A stretch of DNA of 64,000 bases from Kalaharituber pfeilii. Lineage: Eukaryota; Ascomycota; Pezizomycetes; Pezizales; Pezizaceae. The translations under genes were made by a program, and so were the position numbers. Shown here piece by piece: positions 11,828 through 23,833 of the stretch. The stretch lies in the NCBI GenBank assembly GCA_015179045.1, contig WHUZ01000111.1, forward strand, positions 1 through 64,000, given 5' to 3'. Numbering within the stretch: position 1 is the stretch's first letter; every line of letters begins with the position of its first letter. The notes below the pieces were generated by a model. The model was given only the letters and a program-made list of their open reading frames with translations, had not been told where the DNA came from and made no database searches.

Positions 11828-13938
11828 CTAGTTTTCCGACTCGGATTCATCGAGAGTGGTGATGCGTGACGCTAGGCTGCGAGCCTGTATCCCAGCCGAG
11901 TCTCCTTTGTTTTCTTGTTTAATTTTCCTTACCTCCTTTTTGTCCTCCTTCTTGTCGCCATCTCTCTTCCTCTTATTACCCGACTGATTAGTTGGCTGGG
12001 TCGTCTTCCACTCCTTCACGATTTCCGTAGCCACGCATTTGCTGAAAGTGTGGCCTTTTCTTCCACAGCGAGAGCATTTCCCATCGGCCTTCCATTTGGC
12101 GCTGAGTTCCTTGGAGGAGCCGGGGAGGTATGGGCTGGGCTTAGAGGTCGTAGTTTCCACACTGTCCTTCTTCTTCTCTGAAGATTGTTTCCCCTTTGAA
12201 TGGCCACTAGGTTTGTTACCACCACTGTGACCCACAACTTGCGTTGTTCGCTCGTCCCGCATGCCAACCGCTATTACGCGTTTGCACCAGTCATCAAGCG
12301 ATTCATTGGGTACTCCTGGCTGCATGAGGAAGAATTGGGCAATGTTTCTTTTCAACCCTTTGACCACCTTGTCCTTGAACGTTTTTTTCGTCGTAATTGG
12401 CTAGGTGGTTCATTTTCTTCATGGCGTTGATATAGTCCATGATTTTGCCCTTCTGCGTGTAGGTGTCGAGTTTATCTCGCATTTGCTGCTCTTGCATGTG
12501 GATTCCCATTCCCTCTGCCAAATCGTCCATCCATTTCTCCAATGTGGTATCTCTCCGAGCCCCGGACCCATGTACATATGTTTGTTTTGGCTATGCCATT
12601 CTGCTGCCTCCTTGGTTAGAGATCGGGATGCATACAGAATTTTGGTATCTTCTTCAGCAAAGGTTCGGCGGTGCTCTCGGAGGTATACTAAGTCCATTAC
12701 TTCGGACTTCCATACTTGTAGTCCGTCCAGGTTGCCATCCCAAGTTCTTAGAGTCGGGAGGCGGGCGAATGGGATGTACTGGCCAGTGGGTTCGGGTTCA
12801 GGTGAATCCCATCGTCTGGTTTCGTGCCTGGCTTTCTTTCTTGGAGGAGGAGATGGTGCTGGTCGGATGGAGAGGACGGTGGTCACTGTTCGTGACGGAG
12901 ATGGTGATCTAGTTGGCGGTCGGGAGGGCGGAAGTTTGACTTCAAGAGCTGTTATTTTGTCTTGCAGCTCTTTATTCTGGTTCTTGAGAGAGGTGATTTC
13001 TGCTTCTAATATTGTTACCTGTCCTTGACCAGCTCTAATAGCGTCTTCTTGGGATAGGATTTTTCCTTCTAGATCCTTCTGCTCGGCCTTCTGCTTGTCG
13101 AGGAGGATTCTGGCGTCCTGTAGTTGAGACTCCAAGGCGGCAACCATGGCTCTTTTCTCGTCTAAGGCCTTGATAATAGTAGCATTGGCATCCTTGTGTA
13201 CTGCTGCTCTAGGTTCCGTATCTTTTCCGTGGTATCTGCCTCCCACTTGAGTTTGGCAGTCTCCATTTCGAGTCGGTACTTCTCGGCGGCGGCTAAGACT
13301 GTTGCTTCGTGATCGGCTTTTTCCTTCCCTAGCTGTTCCCGAAGCTTGGTTTCCCAAGCTTGGGCTTCGGCTTGGATTTGTGCTTCATAACGTTGCTTGT
13401 ACTTGTTAGCATCGTGCTTGAGCTGCTGTTGGAGATTGATGAATTCCTGTTTTAGGAATTCGGCTTCTAATTCTTCTTTTCGGTCAACGTCCATTGCTAC
13501 CGGTAGTTCTGTCGGTAGTGGGCGGCTTATCTCGCTTCGGGTTTTTTCGAGCTCATCTGCTATATCTTCTTTAAGCTGTGAAACTAAATTCCACGCCCAT
13601 GAGGAGAATTGTGCTATTAGTGAGCTGACATGTCCCGGATTCACTGCCTCTAAGATAGGAATCAGAAGGGTAAGCTTCTCTTGTCTCTGTAGGATCAATT
13701 GATCCACGCGGCTTTGGTGGATCTGAATCCAATTTAGTTCTTGAGTGTCCTCAATGCGCAATTGCTGGGACTGAGACTTTGTTCGAGGCCGGAGTCCTGG
13801 TCTTGGAGTGGTGGTGAGGGCCGATTGTGCTGCTTCTGCACTGGAATCCGAATCCACTTCATCTTTAGATCTCCAATAGACTAGTTCGTTCCCAGCAGTC
13901 AATAGCTTGGGAATCACAGGGAAGTTGTAGGACGCCAT
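11828..13938 (-). pseudogene. gag: gypsy gag: coiled coil, capsid, CCHC zinc knuckle, frameshifted
   Basis: The first ATG after the 5' LTR leader is at 13938. The frame 13938-13162 begins MASYNFPVIPK and is rich in Glu/Lys/Gln heptads (about residues 140-240), a predicted coiled coil. The frame 13357-12419 continues with more coiled coil and a capsid-like part (LPTLRTWDGNLDGLQVWKSE). Short frames 12542-12303 and 12367-11828 follow, the last with knuckle CSRCGRKGHTFSKC and a basic tail. At least three frame changes (near 13200, 12500 and 12370) separate these parts. Gag packages element RNA. A long N-terminal coiled coil is uncommon among gypsy Gags. Confidence 0.8.
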
Positions 13939-13986
13939 TGTTGGTTATTTGTGAGGTTGTGGCGAAACGAGACCCAACAAATATAG
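13939..13986 (-). promoter_or_regulatory. Leader between 5' LTR and gag start
   Basis: This is only 48 bp, so the primer site must lie here. On the minus strand TTGGGTCTCGTTTCGCCA starts about 10 bases after the LTR. It could pair with a tRNA 3' end (TGG complements CCA), but the offset is larger than usual, so the assignment is tentative. The leader is conserved in the relic at 30908-30959. Confidence 0.35.
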
Positions 13987-14624
13987 TGTTACGGGGTACG
14001 TTGGGGGTAAGCCGTTTACTAAATAACTAAGTGCAACGTGAAATATAATTAAATATAAGTCACGGAAAATAAAGTAGTTAAGGTAGTAAGAAAGCTTTAT
14101 ATTTGTTAGGGTTGAGTTCCGGGTCCTTGCCCTTCTAACTCCGGTGGGTCAGGCTTCTATTTATACAAAATGTAGTTCTTCAAAGCTGTTAACAAATTCA
14201 GCTTGAACGGATTCTGGGGATCAAGCCAGACCCTGAAAAAAGCCAAGTGACAGCCTTTCTTTTTGACCAACCCTTACAATAAATTCTAGAACAACAAATA
14301 CGAGAACTTGAAACCTCTAATGCAAGCCTCTATCTAAAAATACCATCATAACTCCGATCCCTATGCAAAGATCGATGATATAAGAAAATAAGAAAAGGTT
14401 ATCGTACAACGAATAGTACAACAGGAGCTGCCGGAAGAGTTAGTAACCAAGATTGCTAATCTTAGTAGTTACTTACTTCTTAACCAAAGAAGTTCCACTA
14501 CCACAGACCTGACTAGTATCGGGTTAGCTAAACTTCCGACTGGTAGGCTTTATAGTTGGTAGTACCTTTTGACGACACTTAAACAAGACGGTGTTATAGC
14601 ATGAGAACGATTATGCCTGTAACA
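13987..14624 (-). repeat. 5' LTR of the gypsy element
   Basis: It is the same length as the partner LTR (638 bp) and no difference was found when reading both. The TSD taaga follows at 14625-14629. The promoter for minus-strand transcription should lie here. Confidence 0.95.
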
Positions 14625-14944
14625 TAAGACACATATTTGGAGTTATTCTATAGAAATTAATTAATAGTATCTTACCATACTTTAGCTTGTAATCTATAGT
14701 TTTACCACAATATAGCACCTATACCAAGAAACCATAGAGCCACAGCTGCTACATAGTTTCTTAGTATGATAAGAGGCAATAGCAATGTACTTTCACAGTA
14801 CAATACTAGTACACTTTAGAAGTATAATAGTAGTGCAGCTTTGCAGTATAACTTTGCAGTACAATAGCAGTATACATTTAATATGTATAGTTGATGCGAC
14901 TCAATGGTACAAGATTAAGCTGAATTTGACAGGTATAGCTAGCC

Positions 14945-15095
14945 CTACCCATTTCAGTAGCCATTTCAGTAGCTATTTTAGCAGCCATTATAGAATACAT
15001 TTAGATAGCCATTTTAGTAGCCATTTCAGCACATATTTTAGTAGCTATTTTGGCTACCATTTTAGCAGCCTTTTTAGTATTCATTTTAGTAGATA
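14945..15095. repeat. Imperfect short tandem repeat (AGTAGCCATTTTAG-type)
   Basis: Ten or so imperfect units of 12-18 bp around TTTTAGTAGCCATTTCAG lie in otherwise AT-rich DNA. The same motif recurs at 20735-20800. Confidence 0.6.
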
Positions 15096-15269
15096 CAATA
15101 GTGCATGTCCTTCTAATTATATAATAAAATCCCTCAATCACTATTACCCTTTTACCCTCTTCCTATTCTAAGTATTACTATAATAAACTCTTTCAATCAC
15201 CATCACTCTTTTACCCTCTTCCTATTCTAAGTATCACTATCACTGAAATAAAATAAAGAGTGAAAGTAG

Positions 15270-15620
15270 GAGAATATGGAGAGTGGCTGGTTACCCTACG
15301 GGGGAGTAGAAGGATATCTATGAAGAATAACCAGAGAGTAAAACCGAAGAGTAATCAGAGAGTAACTAGAGTAAAAGTAGAAAGATGTAGAGGGTAGCTA
15401 GAGAGTAACTGGGTAAAAGTAGGAGGATATGGAGGGTAGCCAGTAAGTAACCAGAGTAAAAGTAGGAGGACATAGAGGGCAGCTGGAGGGTAACCAGACT
15501 AAAAATAGGCAGATACAGAGAGTAACTAGGATAAAAGCAGGAGAATATGGAGAGCAGCCAGCAGGTAACTGAAGTAAAAGCATGAGGATGTGGAGGGCAG
15601 CCGAATCAGGTATATAGATT
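15270..15620. repeat. Imperfect tandem repeat, units about 40-60 bp
   Basis: Five to six units share AGTAACCAGAGTAAAAG, TAGGAGGATATGGAG and GGGTAGC blocks. Just right of the array, CCCCCCCTTG at about 15651 is, on the minus strand, a purine tract followed by TTGTATAATAGGC. The array could therefore sit inside a decayed LTR, but no second LTR was found. Confidence 0.55.
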
Positions 15621-15659
15621 TTTGTCATAGAGTTATAGCCTATTATACAACCCCCCCTT

Positions 15660-17210
15660 GAAAAAATGCATACTTATATTTAATTTCCCCTTCCAAAAAA
15701 CTAGTAATTCACTAGGTTCTGAAGATATCCACTTTCTACTCACTTCTATTAATATGGCCTATTCAAAAAGTTGATCATGCTCTATATTAGAGTACTTAAT
15801 TTTTTTATTTTGATCAGCTATTAAGGCTAGAAAGGAAATAGTAGTTGAAATAATTAGAAGCTTATTAAAAGAATTTACCAAGCTCTAGATATACCTGTGG
15901 AAGACTTCAGCATACTTCTCGAGCTTCCTAATAGGCATTATTGCCTCCACCTCAGCATTTACTTCTTGAACTCTCTTAAATCTATATCTGATATCTTCTA
16001 CTAAAATTATTAGGTATTGCATACAAATAATTAAAGTGCTAATTTTGTCAAAATTTAGGCACTATATACAAAATATTTTATACAGTAAATAGTTTAGCAA
16101 AAAGTAAAAGGAGAAGTTAAGAAGCAATAAGCAAGTGAAAATGTGAAAGTGTTAGGCTAGCAAGTCAGCTAGTAGGTAAGTTAGGCATAAGTATACCTTA
16201 GAAATTCAGCATGTATAAAATCAGTATAAGTTTTATAGCATATAAGTTCTTCTGTAGTGTGTAAACTCACTACATATAAAATTCAGTACGCATAAATTTA
16301 GTGTATGGTAAGGAGTTCTATAAAAAAGTTTGAGTGCTCTTGCTATAGGAGAGAGACTGTGAGGGGAGTATTGCATAGCATACCTGAGGAACTGCTAAGA
16401 GCTAGTATAGGAAGGCAGTTACTATGAAAGGAGGATGCTAGAAAGGCGAAATGCTGTATGTTTATAAGTTTGCAAGGTGTGTTTCGTAAGAATAGAAAAG
16501 AGAGGGGGCTGCTATCATAATGGGGCTGCAGTGTTGTTTTTTAAGGAATAATGAGATGAGAGAGTAGAAAGTAAAGCCTAAGCTAGCAAACTCTAGAATG
16601 AGAATAACTTAGTTTATATATGATTCAGCATTAAGATAATCTACTTAAAGTGCATAGTAAAATACCCTATTTTACTAGATAAGTATTTAAACAGGAGATA
16701 ATGCATATTATTCGATATGTAGTATTTGGTACAAACTAGTATACTTTCATATACTTAACAGTAAAGAATAGGTGTAAAAGTCCAAATTCATTATGTTAGC
16801 TGTCCAAATTTCATCACATCCACTATCCAAATTTTAGCTTATATAAAGAAGTTAGATACTCTATCACAAAAATTGTACTGTCTTATGGCAATCAACAGAC
16901 AAAAATATGTTAGTTTCTGCCAAATACTACATAATACATAAATATACATTCATCCTCTATCTAAATACTTATTTTTTTGTTTAGTAACTCCTAGCTTTAT
17001 AGAATTTATTTAGCAATCTATTCGAGACCTAATGGGGGCCCAAGTGATCTGACCAGTACTCAATTACCTAACCAATACTCAATTCAGTAATCAAAGCAAG
17101 TAATCAAGCAACTTAGAAGTGAGCCAGTGCATAGCTGACTCTATTCCTTTTCAATACTATAAATTTGATTACACATACTACAATATTGCCTAATTGAGTT
17201 CAAGTTAAAT
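15660..17210. other. AT-rich, gene-free sequence
   Basis: No open frame of note, no RNA gene and no clear terminal repeats. Short pieces could be decayed retroelement sequence on the minus strand, but nothing is assignable. Confidence 0.4.
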
Positions 17211-17214
17211 AACT

Positions 17215-17780
17215 ATCATCATACTATTGGGCATATTAGATGCATGTATGAGATATAGAATTGTACAATATATTAAGCATATTGCGTACATTATGTATGT
17301 TGAGTACATTAAGTATTTAAAAATATTGAGTGCACTTATAAGATATAGGTACATAGAGTATATTAAGCATATTGAATGTATGCATATAAGATGTTAAACA
17401 TATTGGGTATATTGAGAATGTTGAATATGTTGAGCATATCAAGTATGTTGAGCATGTATATGAAATGTAGAATGTATTAGGTACATTGCTTATATTGAGT
17501 ATATTGAGCTTATTGTGATACTAGTAGTAGTATTATTTGCATTATGTATGTAATAGAGGACATTTTAAGCATATTGAATATATCACAATACTAGTAGCAG
17601 AATTACTTACATTATGGATATAATAGAGGATATTTTGAGCATATTAAGTAAGTTGCAACGCTGGCAGCAAGATTACTTGTATTGTGGGTGCAGTACTAGA
17701 GATATTTTAAGCATATTGAGTACATCATAATACCAGCAGCAGGATTACTTGTCTTATGGGTACTAAGGGTATAAATTACC
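17215..17780. repeat. AT-rich repeats including ~72-bp tandem units
   Basis: The left half (17215-17515) is an irregular array of TATTGAGCATATTGAG-like words. From 17515 four units of about 70-72 bp follow, each with ACTAGTAGCAG..TTACTT..CATTATG..TAATAGAGGACATTTTAAGCATATTGA order. Diverged units recur at 1320-1480. No coding potential. Confidence 0.65.
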
Positions 17781-18240
17781 TTTTATGATATGATAGGCAT
17801 ACTAAGACAGAGAGTCAGAAGACATTGTATATCGTAATACTTAGTGCCCTATCATGACACTGCTGATGCAACCAGATAAAGTAGCACCTATATCAATAAA
17901 TGATGGAGCTATAGTCACTCTATAGTTTCTTGGCATGATGAGATATATGTCTGGTATAGGAAGTATTGCAATAGCAGTATACTTTTACAGTATAATAGCA
18001 GCGCCCCAGTGCCCCAGTACCCTTGTGCTCATAGCGTTGAAAGTACAAACTCTTCTTTTTCCTATTGTTTCAACATTTATGAGGAGCCAATTTTCAATGT
18101 ATTTAATATATACAAAGTAGTTTATTTCATACATACACTATAAAAGTATCTTACCTATAGTACAAGGTAATTTCTACCTAGGTAAAGAACTAGCTTACCA
18201 CACCTATAGGTGAGAAGCTAGCCTCAGTTTACCAATAGCA
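17781..18240. other. AT-rich, gene-free sequence
   Basis: No feature recognised. A short frame at 17935-18120 has no recognisable motif and resembles random open sequence. Confidence 0.35.
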
Positions 18241-18590
18241 GATAAATAGCATCTATGACAAATATGTCACAAATACCTTTGTCATATATATTGAAAATAG
18301 AGATAGTAAATACATTACAAATACCCTCATTATAGACTATTTTGCATATGGTAAATATATCAAAAATGCTCTCATCATACATATAGTAAATAGACTATTT
18401 TATGTATGATAAATATATCAAAATTGTCCTTATTGCATATATAGATAATAGGTCATTTTTGGTATGATAACTATATCACTAATAAAGATGATTGCATATA
18501 TGGTAAATATGTTATCAATATACTTATTGTACCTATTGAAAATAGACTATTTTATACCTATTAAATATATTACAAATGGGCTTGTTACTG
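18240..18590. repeat. AT-rich ~60-bp minisatellite, block 1
   Basis: Imperfect units of the form ATAGAAAATAGACTATTTT, GTAAATATATC, AAATGCYCTTATC, CATATAT repeat five to six times. The same unit recurs at 20040-20230, 20455-20700, 20880-21250 and 21480-21610, making this the most abundant tandem family in the window. Confidence 0.65.
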
Positions 18591-19124
18591 TTATGGGTTA
18601 CAACCGACCATCTTGCAAACCGTTATACCAAAAGGTAGAACTACCGGTGACTCCTGGTAGTATAGTCAGGATATATAGAAGTATCTATACATATGAACTC
18701 TTAGTACCAGTTTGTGCCCGGTCTTCAGGCATAGTAGAGGTGGACCAGTCATATGACCTTATAGCTCACTGTATTTTAGCCCTACTCTAAGTATGCTCGT
18801 ATACTGCCATATTATACCATTATGATATTACTCCCCCCTTAGTAGAATACGTCTCAGACTCTATATATATTAACTCCTAGCTACCCATTACTACCTTAGA
18901 GCTTCAATTTCATGTGCCACCACACTACTTTATAACTAGCAGTGACTCCTAATAGTACGGTCGGGATATATAGGAGTATCCATATATACAGGCTCTTGGT
19001 ACTAGTTCATGCCAGGTTTTCAGGTATAGCAGGGGTGGGCCGGTCATATGACCTCGTACTAGCTCACTGCATTTTAGCCCTGCTCTAGGTATGCTTACAT
19101 ACTACTATGTCATACTGTCATAAC
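18590..19124 (-). mobile_element. Gypsy relic: two LTRs with internal region nearly deleted
   Basis: A segment of about 190 bp (18646-18830) recurs at 18944-19120 with about 80% identity by eye. The first copy runs from TGTTATGGGTTAC to a TA-rich end and is followed by CTCCCCCCTTAGTAGAATACG. That follow-on matches the polypurine tract and adjoining interior of the intact gypsy element at 7760. The second copy ends GTCATAACA. It reads as a minus-strand gypsy element in which almost the whole interior was lost. Confidence 0.55.
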
Positions 19125-19345
19125 AGTTACATAGATAGAAAATAGACTATTTTGCATATATTAAAATAGCTTACTGCACATTTGTTAAGTAAGAACTGGT
19201 ATCAGTTTACTAAGCTCAAGCAAAATAGTACTTGCATAGCAGTCACAGTAACTACTACATAGGTTATCACTGCAGTAGTTGTCTACCATACAGGCTATTA
19301 AATGCTAGGTAGGCTATATAGAAAATTTGACTATGTTATATATGT

Positions 19346-19902
19346 TGTTACGGCTAAGATGAGACTTATACGATCTGCGGAACACTTATTCTGAATACCA
19401 ATACTGATTGAGTGGACTAATCACCCATTAGGCTTGGAATTCATCTTTGCCCGAATAGAAAAGTGCTAAGGAAGTGTGTATTATCAATTAATAGTATAAT
19501 CTCTAGATTACTCATATACCCTGCATGCACTCGGCTGATTAAAAGCTAATATATACGTACATATACTAGTACATAGCATTATCTTATGTTCATACTATTT
19601 TTACATGTTTCTATTATATGTGCCTATTACTACCAGTATTGGTATTAATAAGAAATTGCTACATTGCTAGTCATTTATTCATTTGTAGACTAGTTATGTA
19701 TGACTGTACTGAAGTCTATATAAGCGCTGGCTAGTGATAGCATAGTTAAAAGAATCAAGATACTAGCAGTGTTCTAAGTTCTCTATAACTCTCAATCTAT
19801 CATTCCCTTACTACACCCATGAATCACTCTGCTCCGCTGTGCGCCCTATACTGAGTAGCTGCCCTTTCAGTCTGCCGTATATATACCTCCTCAGCCATAA
19901 CA
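19346..19902 (+). mobile_element. Decayed solo LTR related to the 29797-30455 LTR
   Basis: It starts TGTTACGGCTAAGATGAGAC, like the reverse complement of the 23834-24329 LTR. It shares the promoter-like block GAAGTCTATATAAGCG and the following ATCAAGATACTAGCAGTG. The right end near ATAACA (19902) is approximate and no TSD was found. Confidence 0.5.
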
Positions 19903-20039
19903 TCTACTTTCAGTGCACGGCAAAGCCGAGCCCCTCATGCCCGCAATACATGTTAGTTAAAAAATTGCCTTCTTGCCCTTTAAAATAGGTATGTTAAAAA
20001 TACTCTGGTTGCAGATATATGCTATTTAGTATATCTTAG

Positions 20040-21250
20040 TTAAATATATCATAAAAGAGGCTCGTCGTAGGTGTCGTAAATAGATTATTCATTATATACT
20101 AAGTTTATCACAAATGGGCTTATTACATATGTAGAAAATATGTCAAAAATACCCTTACTATATGTGTAGAAAATAAACTATTTTGCATATAGTAAGTATA
20201 TCCAAAATGCCTTTATCACTTCAGATTAGATTGTTCTTATATAAAATGAAATTCAGCAAACAAATTAGTTTATCTTGTCTATAGTCTAAGTACCCTCTTA
20301 TGAAAATCGAAGTTTTTGCTAAATTAGAAACTAGTTTACTAGTTTAACTAGTTTATAACATAAAAATACTAGATCAAATTTTATATAGAGATGACTAGAT
20401 TTTCTAGAGCTGATAAACTTCTGAAATCTGGAAAATCTGGCCAGATTTTGCTAATTTGAATACTACTAGTAAATACCTTAGAAATGCCCTTGCTGTACAT
20501 ACAGAAAATAGACTATTTGTTATATAGTAAATATGTTAAAAATACACTTATAGAAAATAGTCTATTTTGTATATAGTAAATATATTGGAAATGCTCTCAT
20601 CATGTATATAAAAAACAGACTATTTTATAAATAATAAGTATGTTGGAAATACCTTCATTGTGTATATAGAAAATAGGTCATTTATGTAATGGCAAATACT
20701 TACCAGATTCAATAGCTTTGTTTGTTTAGTACGTATTTCAGTAGCCATTTTAACTGCCATTTTGGCTACTATTTCAGTAGCCATTGCAGCAGCCTTTTTA
20801 GCTACAGCTAACTGCACATTTATCAAGTAAGCAGCTGGCCCTAGTTTGCTAAGGTCAGGCAAAATAGTACTTGTACTAGTCACTACAGCAGTGTTCTTGC
20901 ACATATAGAAAATAGACTGCTTTATATATGTCAACTTTGCCACAGATGAGCTCTTCAATGGATATAGAAAATTAGTTAATTCCTATATACTAAATTCACT
21001 GCAAATAACTACTGGTACTTCGTATATTTAAAAAATAGACCATTTGCACATACTAAATATATCAGAAATACCCTCACTATGTATATAGAAAAGAGACTAT
21101 TTTATACTAGGTAAATATATTAGAAATACTCTCACCACGCATGTAGAAAATAGACCATTTTATATATAGTAAATACTTTACAAATGCTCTTATCGTATAT
21201 ATAAAAAATAGGTCATTTTACATATCTCCTCACATACATATAGAATATAC
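20040..21250. repeat. AT-rich ~60-bp minisatellite, blocks 2-4
   Basis: Same unit as at 18240-18590. Blocks at about 20040-20230, 20455-20700 and 20880-21250 are separated by non-repetitive AT-rich DNA and a short AGTAGCCATTTT array at 20735-20800. Confidence 0.6.
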
Positions 21251-21530
21251 TATTTTGTATATGGTAAAGATAACAGATGGTGATAAATGTAAAGAGTTAT
21301 TGTCTGCTAGGCCAACAAGACACTTAACCAATGATAATCACTAGTCCTCTGAGTAGCTTATATAGTACATTTTATGACTGTGATGCCAATGCCTAGCTAT
21401 CACATATCATATATACTTATACTATATACATATCTACTAACTGCTTACCCTACAATTGCCGAGAATCTGTAACAGCAAATAAATTGCAAAAGCTCTCATA
21501 ATACATGTGGAAAATGGATTATTTTATACT
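21251..21530. other. AT-rich, gene-free sequence
   Basis: No open frame or RNA gene is visible. One further degenerate minisatellite unit begins near 21480. Confidence 0.35.
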
Positions 21531-22113
21531 TCTTTTTGGTATATTGAATTTGTTGCAAATAACCACTTTACATATAAAAAATAGATGATTTTTAGAACAT
21601 CGAAAATATATATTACTTATAGTTAGAGTAGTTTTTGTTGCCAGAGGTTTGTGGTAAGAAGTATAGTAGTATATAATATTAGGGTAAAAATTTGTATAGG
21701 CTGCTAACAAAAAGTCATCTGAATTGGGATAGGTTGTCAATAAAAAGTCATATCTTTTTAGCATAGATCATTCTGAAAACTACTGAGTTTATTTTCTATA
21801 GAGTTTGTTGGCTATTGCTGCCAAGCTGTAAGATGATAAGAATATGACAGAGATAGCTTACTAGTGTAAAAATTTACTCAAAAGTCACTATCTTTAACTA
21901 TAAATATAGCAAGATTTAGAGTATAAAATGTATTATTTTTTTATATAGAAAAATAGAGCAGATGTAGAGCTTTCATTTGCAGCCGGTTTGAAGATAATCG
22001 AACTAAAATTATATGTTACAGTGGGGATACAGGGTTGTATATTTTACCGGGCTATGAAAAACTACAACTTTCACTACTTAACTCTATCCTTTAGCTATAT
22101 AGATACTTCTCTT
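21530..22113. repeat. Dispersed AT-rich repeat, partner of 2585-3230
   Basis: It aligns with 2585-3230 over about 500 bp and ends at the same word (TTTAGCTATATAGAT). No terminal inverted repeats or LTR ends were recognised. Confidence 0.65.
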
Positions 22114-22199
22114 TTCTACCTTTCCCACTTCTACCTCTACCTTTTCATACCCCCTCGCTATGAGATCTTCTCCTTCTCCTCCAAGAACCTCACCCACTA

Positions 22200-23590
22200 A
22201 CCTTACCAGTAGTCTAGTACCGCTTCATACCCCTCATTCTTGACTACTGCCCACTGCACCTCCCAGTTTTTTCTAGTTTCTTACCTCCTCCTCTCTCTCC
22301 TCACTCCTTTCAAAGTCGCTCATATAAATCTCTGCCAGCTCTGACGGTGCCTCCACCTTCTAAACAATCTTACTCACTTGTATGCGATCTAGGACCATCT
22401 CCACATCTTCTACTCCGTAAACTGTATTCACCTCTTCTACCTCAACACCTCTCCCCTCTCCAACTGCTCTCTTTAAAACTTGTAGCTGTAATTGTTCCAT
22501 CTCCTTCTGCCACTTCTTCTGGCCTCTCTACCCGATCTTACTCCCCCACATCACCACCGCCCTCACTATCCCTCTATATACCTACTGTCAGCTCCGTAGT
22601 GACATCCCCTATTCCCAGTTTCTCAGTCCTGAGAGTGCCTCTGCCAGCCTCCTCGCCCTACTCAGCCTATTTCACCAATATGTACTGAAGGTTAGCCTCT
22701 TATCGAAAATGACTTCCAGCCACTTTAGCATCTCTCCCTCCTTCTTTCACGTCTTCCACACTTTATTATCTCTCACTTTAACTCCTCCAGCAGGATCTAA
22801 TCTTCTTCCGCCACCTCTACTATTACCACCTTTACTTTCTCCCTAAGCTAACTCATATTCTAGTACCTGTGCCAGTCCAAGATCATTGCTACCAAGTTAT
22901 TGATATACGATAGTACTTCTATCTTCGCTTCTATCACCATCCTCCTCAGCCTTCTCTCCATCTTCTCAATGGTGGGAGCTATGAAGATGAAGAAGATGAC
23001 CAGTAATAATAGTGACCTTTGCAGAACCCTTATGTTCAATCTGCCCCTCCCTTTCCCTCGCCGTCCCATGACACTCCAAACTCCCTGCCTCCTATAAACT
23101 CCTTTAGCAATCTCTGCTTCTTTCTCATACCTTTGCTCCCTTTTTCCTCAATCCTTCTCAGAACCACCTCTTTGCTTATGATGTTAAAGCTTCCTTTAAT
23201 ATTCGCCATCACCTATGCTACTCTCCCTCTCTGTGCAGGCACCTCTATACTTTTATTACTACCCTCGCTATTACTTGGATCGTATTCCTCCTCTTATGTG
23301 CTCCCAACTGGAGCCTATGGAACAGTCGTCCTTCTTTCTGCAGCCTGCTAACTATGACTTTCTTCCTGATCTTCTCGATACTGGTCTCCATACTTTTGTT
23401 ATCTTAATATTCTTACCCAGCTTCGATATTATGAAAACCCTTATCTCTCTCTACTACACTAGTGTCCTGTTCCAGATCTAGTTTTTAGTAATCTCTCTCA
23501 CTAACTCATTTTCGGTGGGAGTCTTTAGGGCAGCTTTGATCAATCAGTATCCAATTCTATCAGGTCCTACCTTTCGACTGCACGAGAATA
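22200..23590 (-). pseudogene. RIP-degraded LINE RT-RNase H relic
   Basis: The minus strand is a decayed relative of the clade-B LINE that reads open at 36880-37458. The antisense frames of both regions share the same Ser/Pro/Leu-rich pattern in the same order (compare 22430-22620 with the complement of 36900-37100). The upstream end near 23572 preserves the RT motif APGPDGI in decayed form. No frame is intact. The upstream flank continues into a relic of the 57-bp satellite. Confidence 0.6.
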
Positions 23591-23720
23591 GTAAAATAAG
23601 TTCAATTTCATAGGTATGGCAGACATTCCTCTCTGGCACGAGAGGTGGCAATATGAGTTCAGTATATAAGTATAGCTAGTTGCTTCCAATATTGTGAGAT
23701 GTATAATGGGGGTGCTTCGT
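23590..23720 (+). repeat. Relic of the 57-bp satellite unit
   Basis: The plus strand reads FNFIGMADIPLWHERWQYEF, a close match to the 19-codon unit (ELNLTGMAGP...MWQ) seen on the minus strand at 50376-51310. About two units are present. Confidence 0.55.
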
Positions 23721-23833
23721 CATGGCTGATTATATGAATAAAAAACTTATAATATATTTTTATACAGAAATAACTTTAAGTGGGAGTGTTACAGCTTTCA
23801 CTAATAATGGTTCTTCTGTCAGGACAGGCCATC

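Larger units (their letters stand above)
7122..14624 (-). mobile_element. Complete chromodomain Ty3/gypsy retrotransposon (7503 bp)
   Basis: It is bounded by two 638-bp LTRs (7122-7759 and 13987-14624) that begin TGTTACGG and end CTGTAACA. The 5-bp TSD taaga is perfect (7117-7121 and 14625-14629). Coding runs on the minus strand in the order gag with coiled coil and CCHC, protease, RT, RNase H, integrase, chromodomain, which is the chromovirus order. A purine-rich tract adjoins the 3' LTR. The LTRs appear identical when read side by side, implying recent insertion, yet gag and pol are split by several frameshifts. A RIP-altered LTR plus leader of the same family lies at 30895-31602. Confidence 0.95.
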
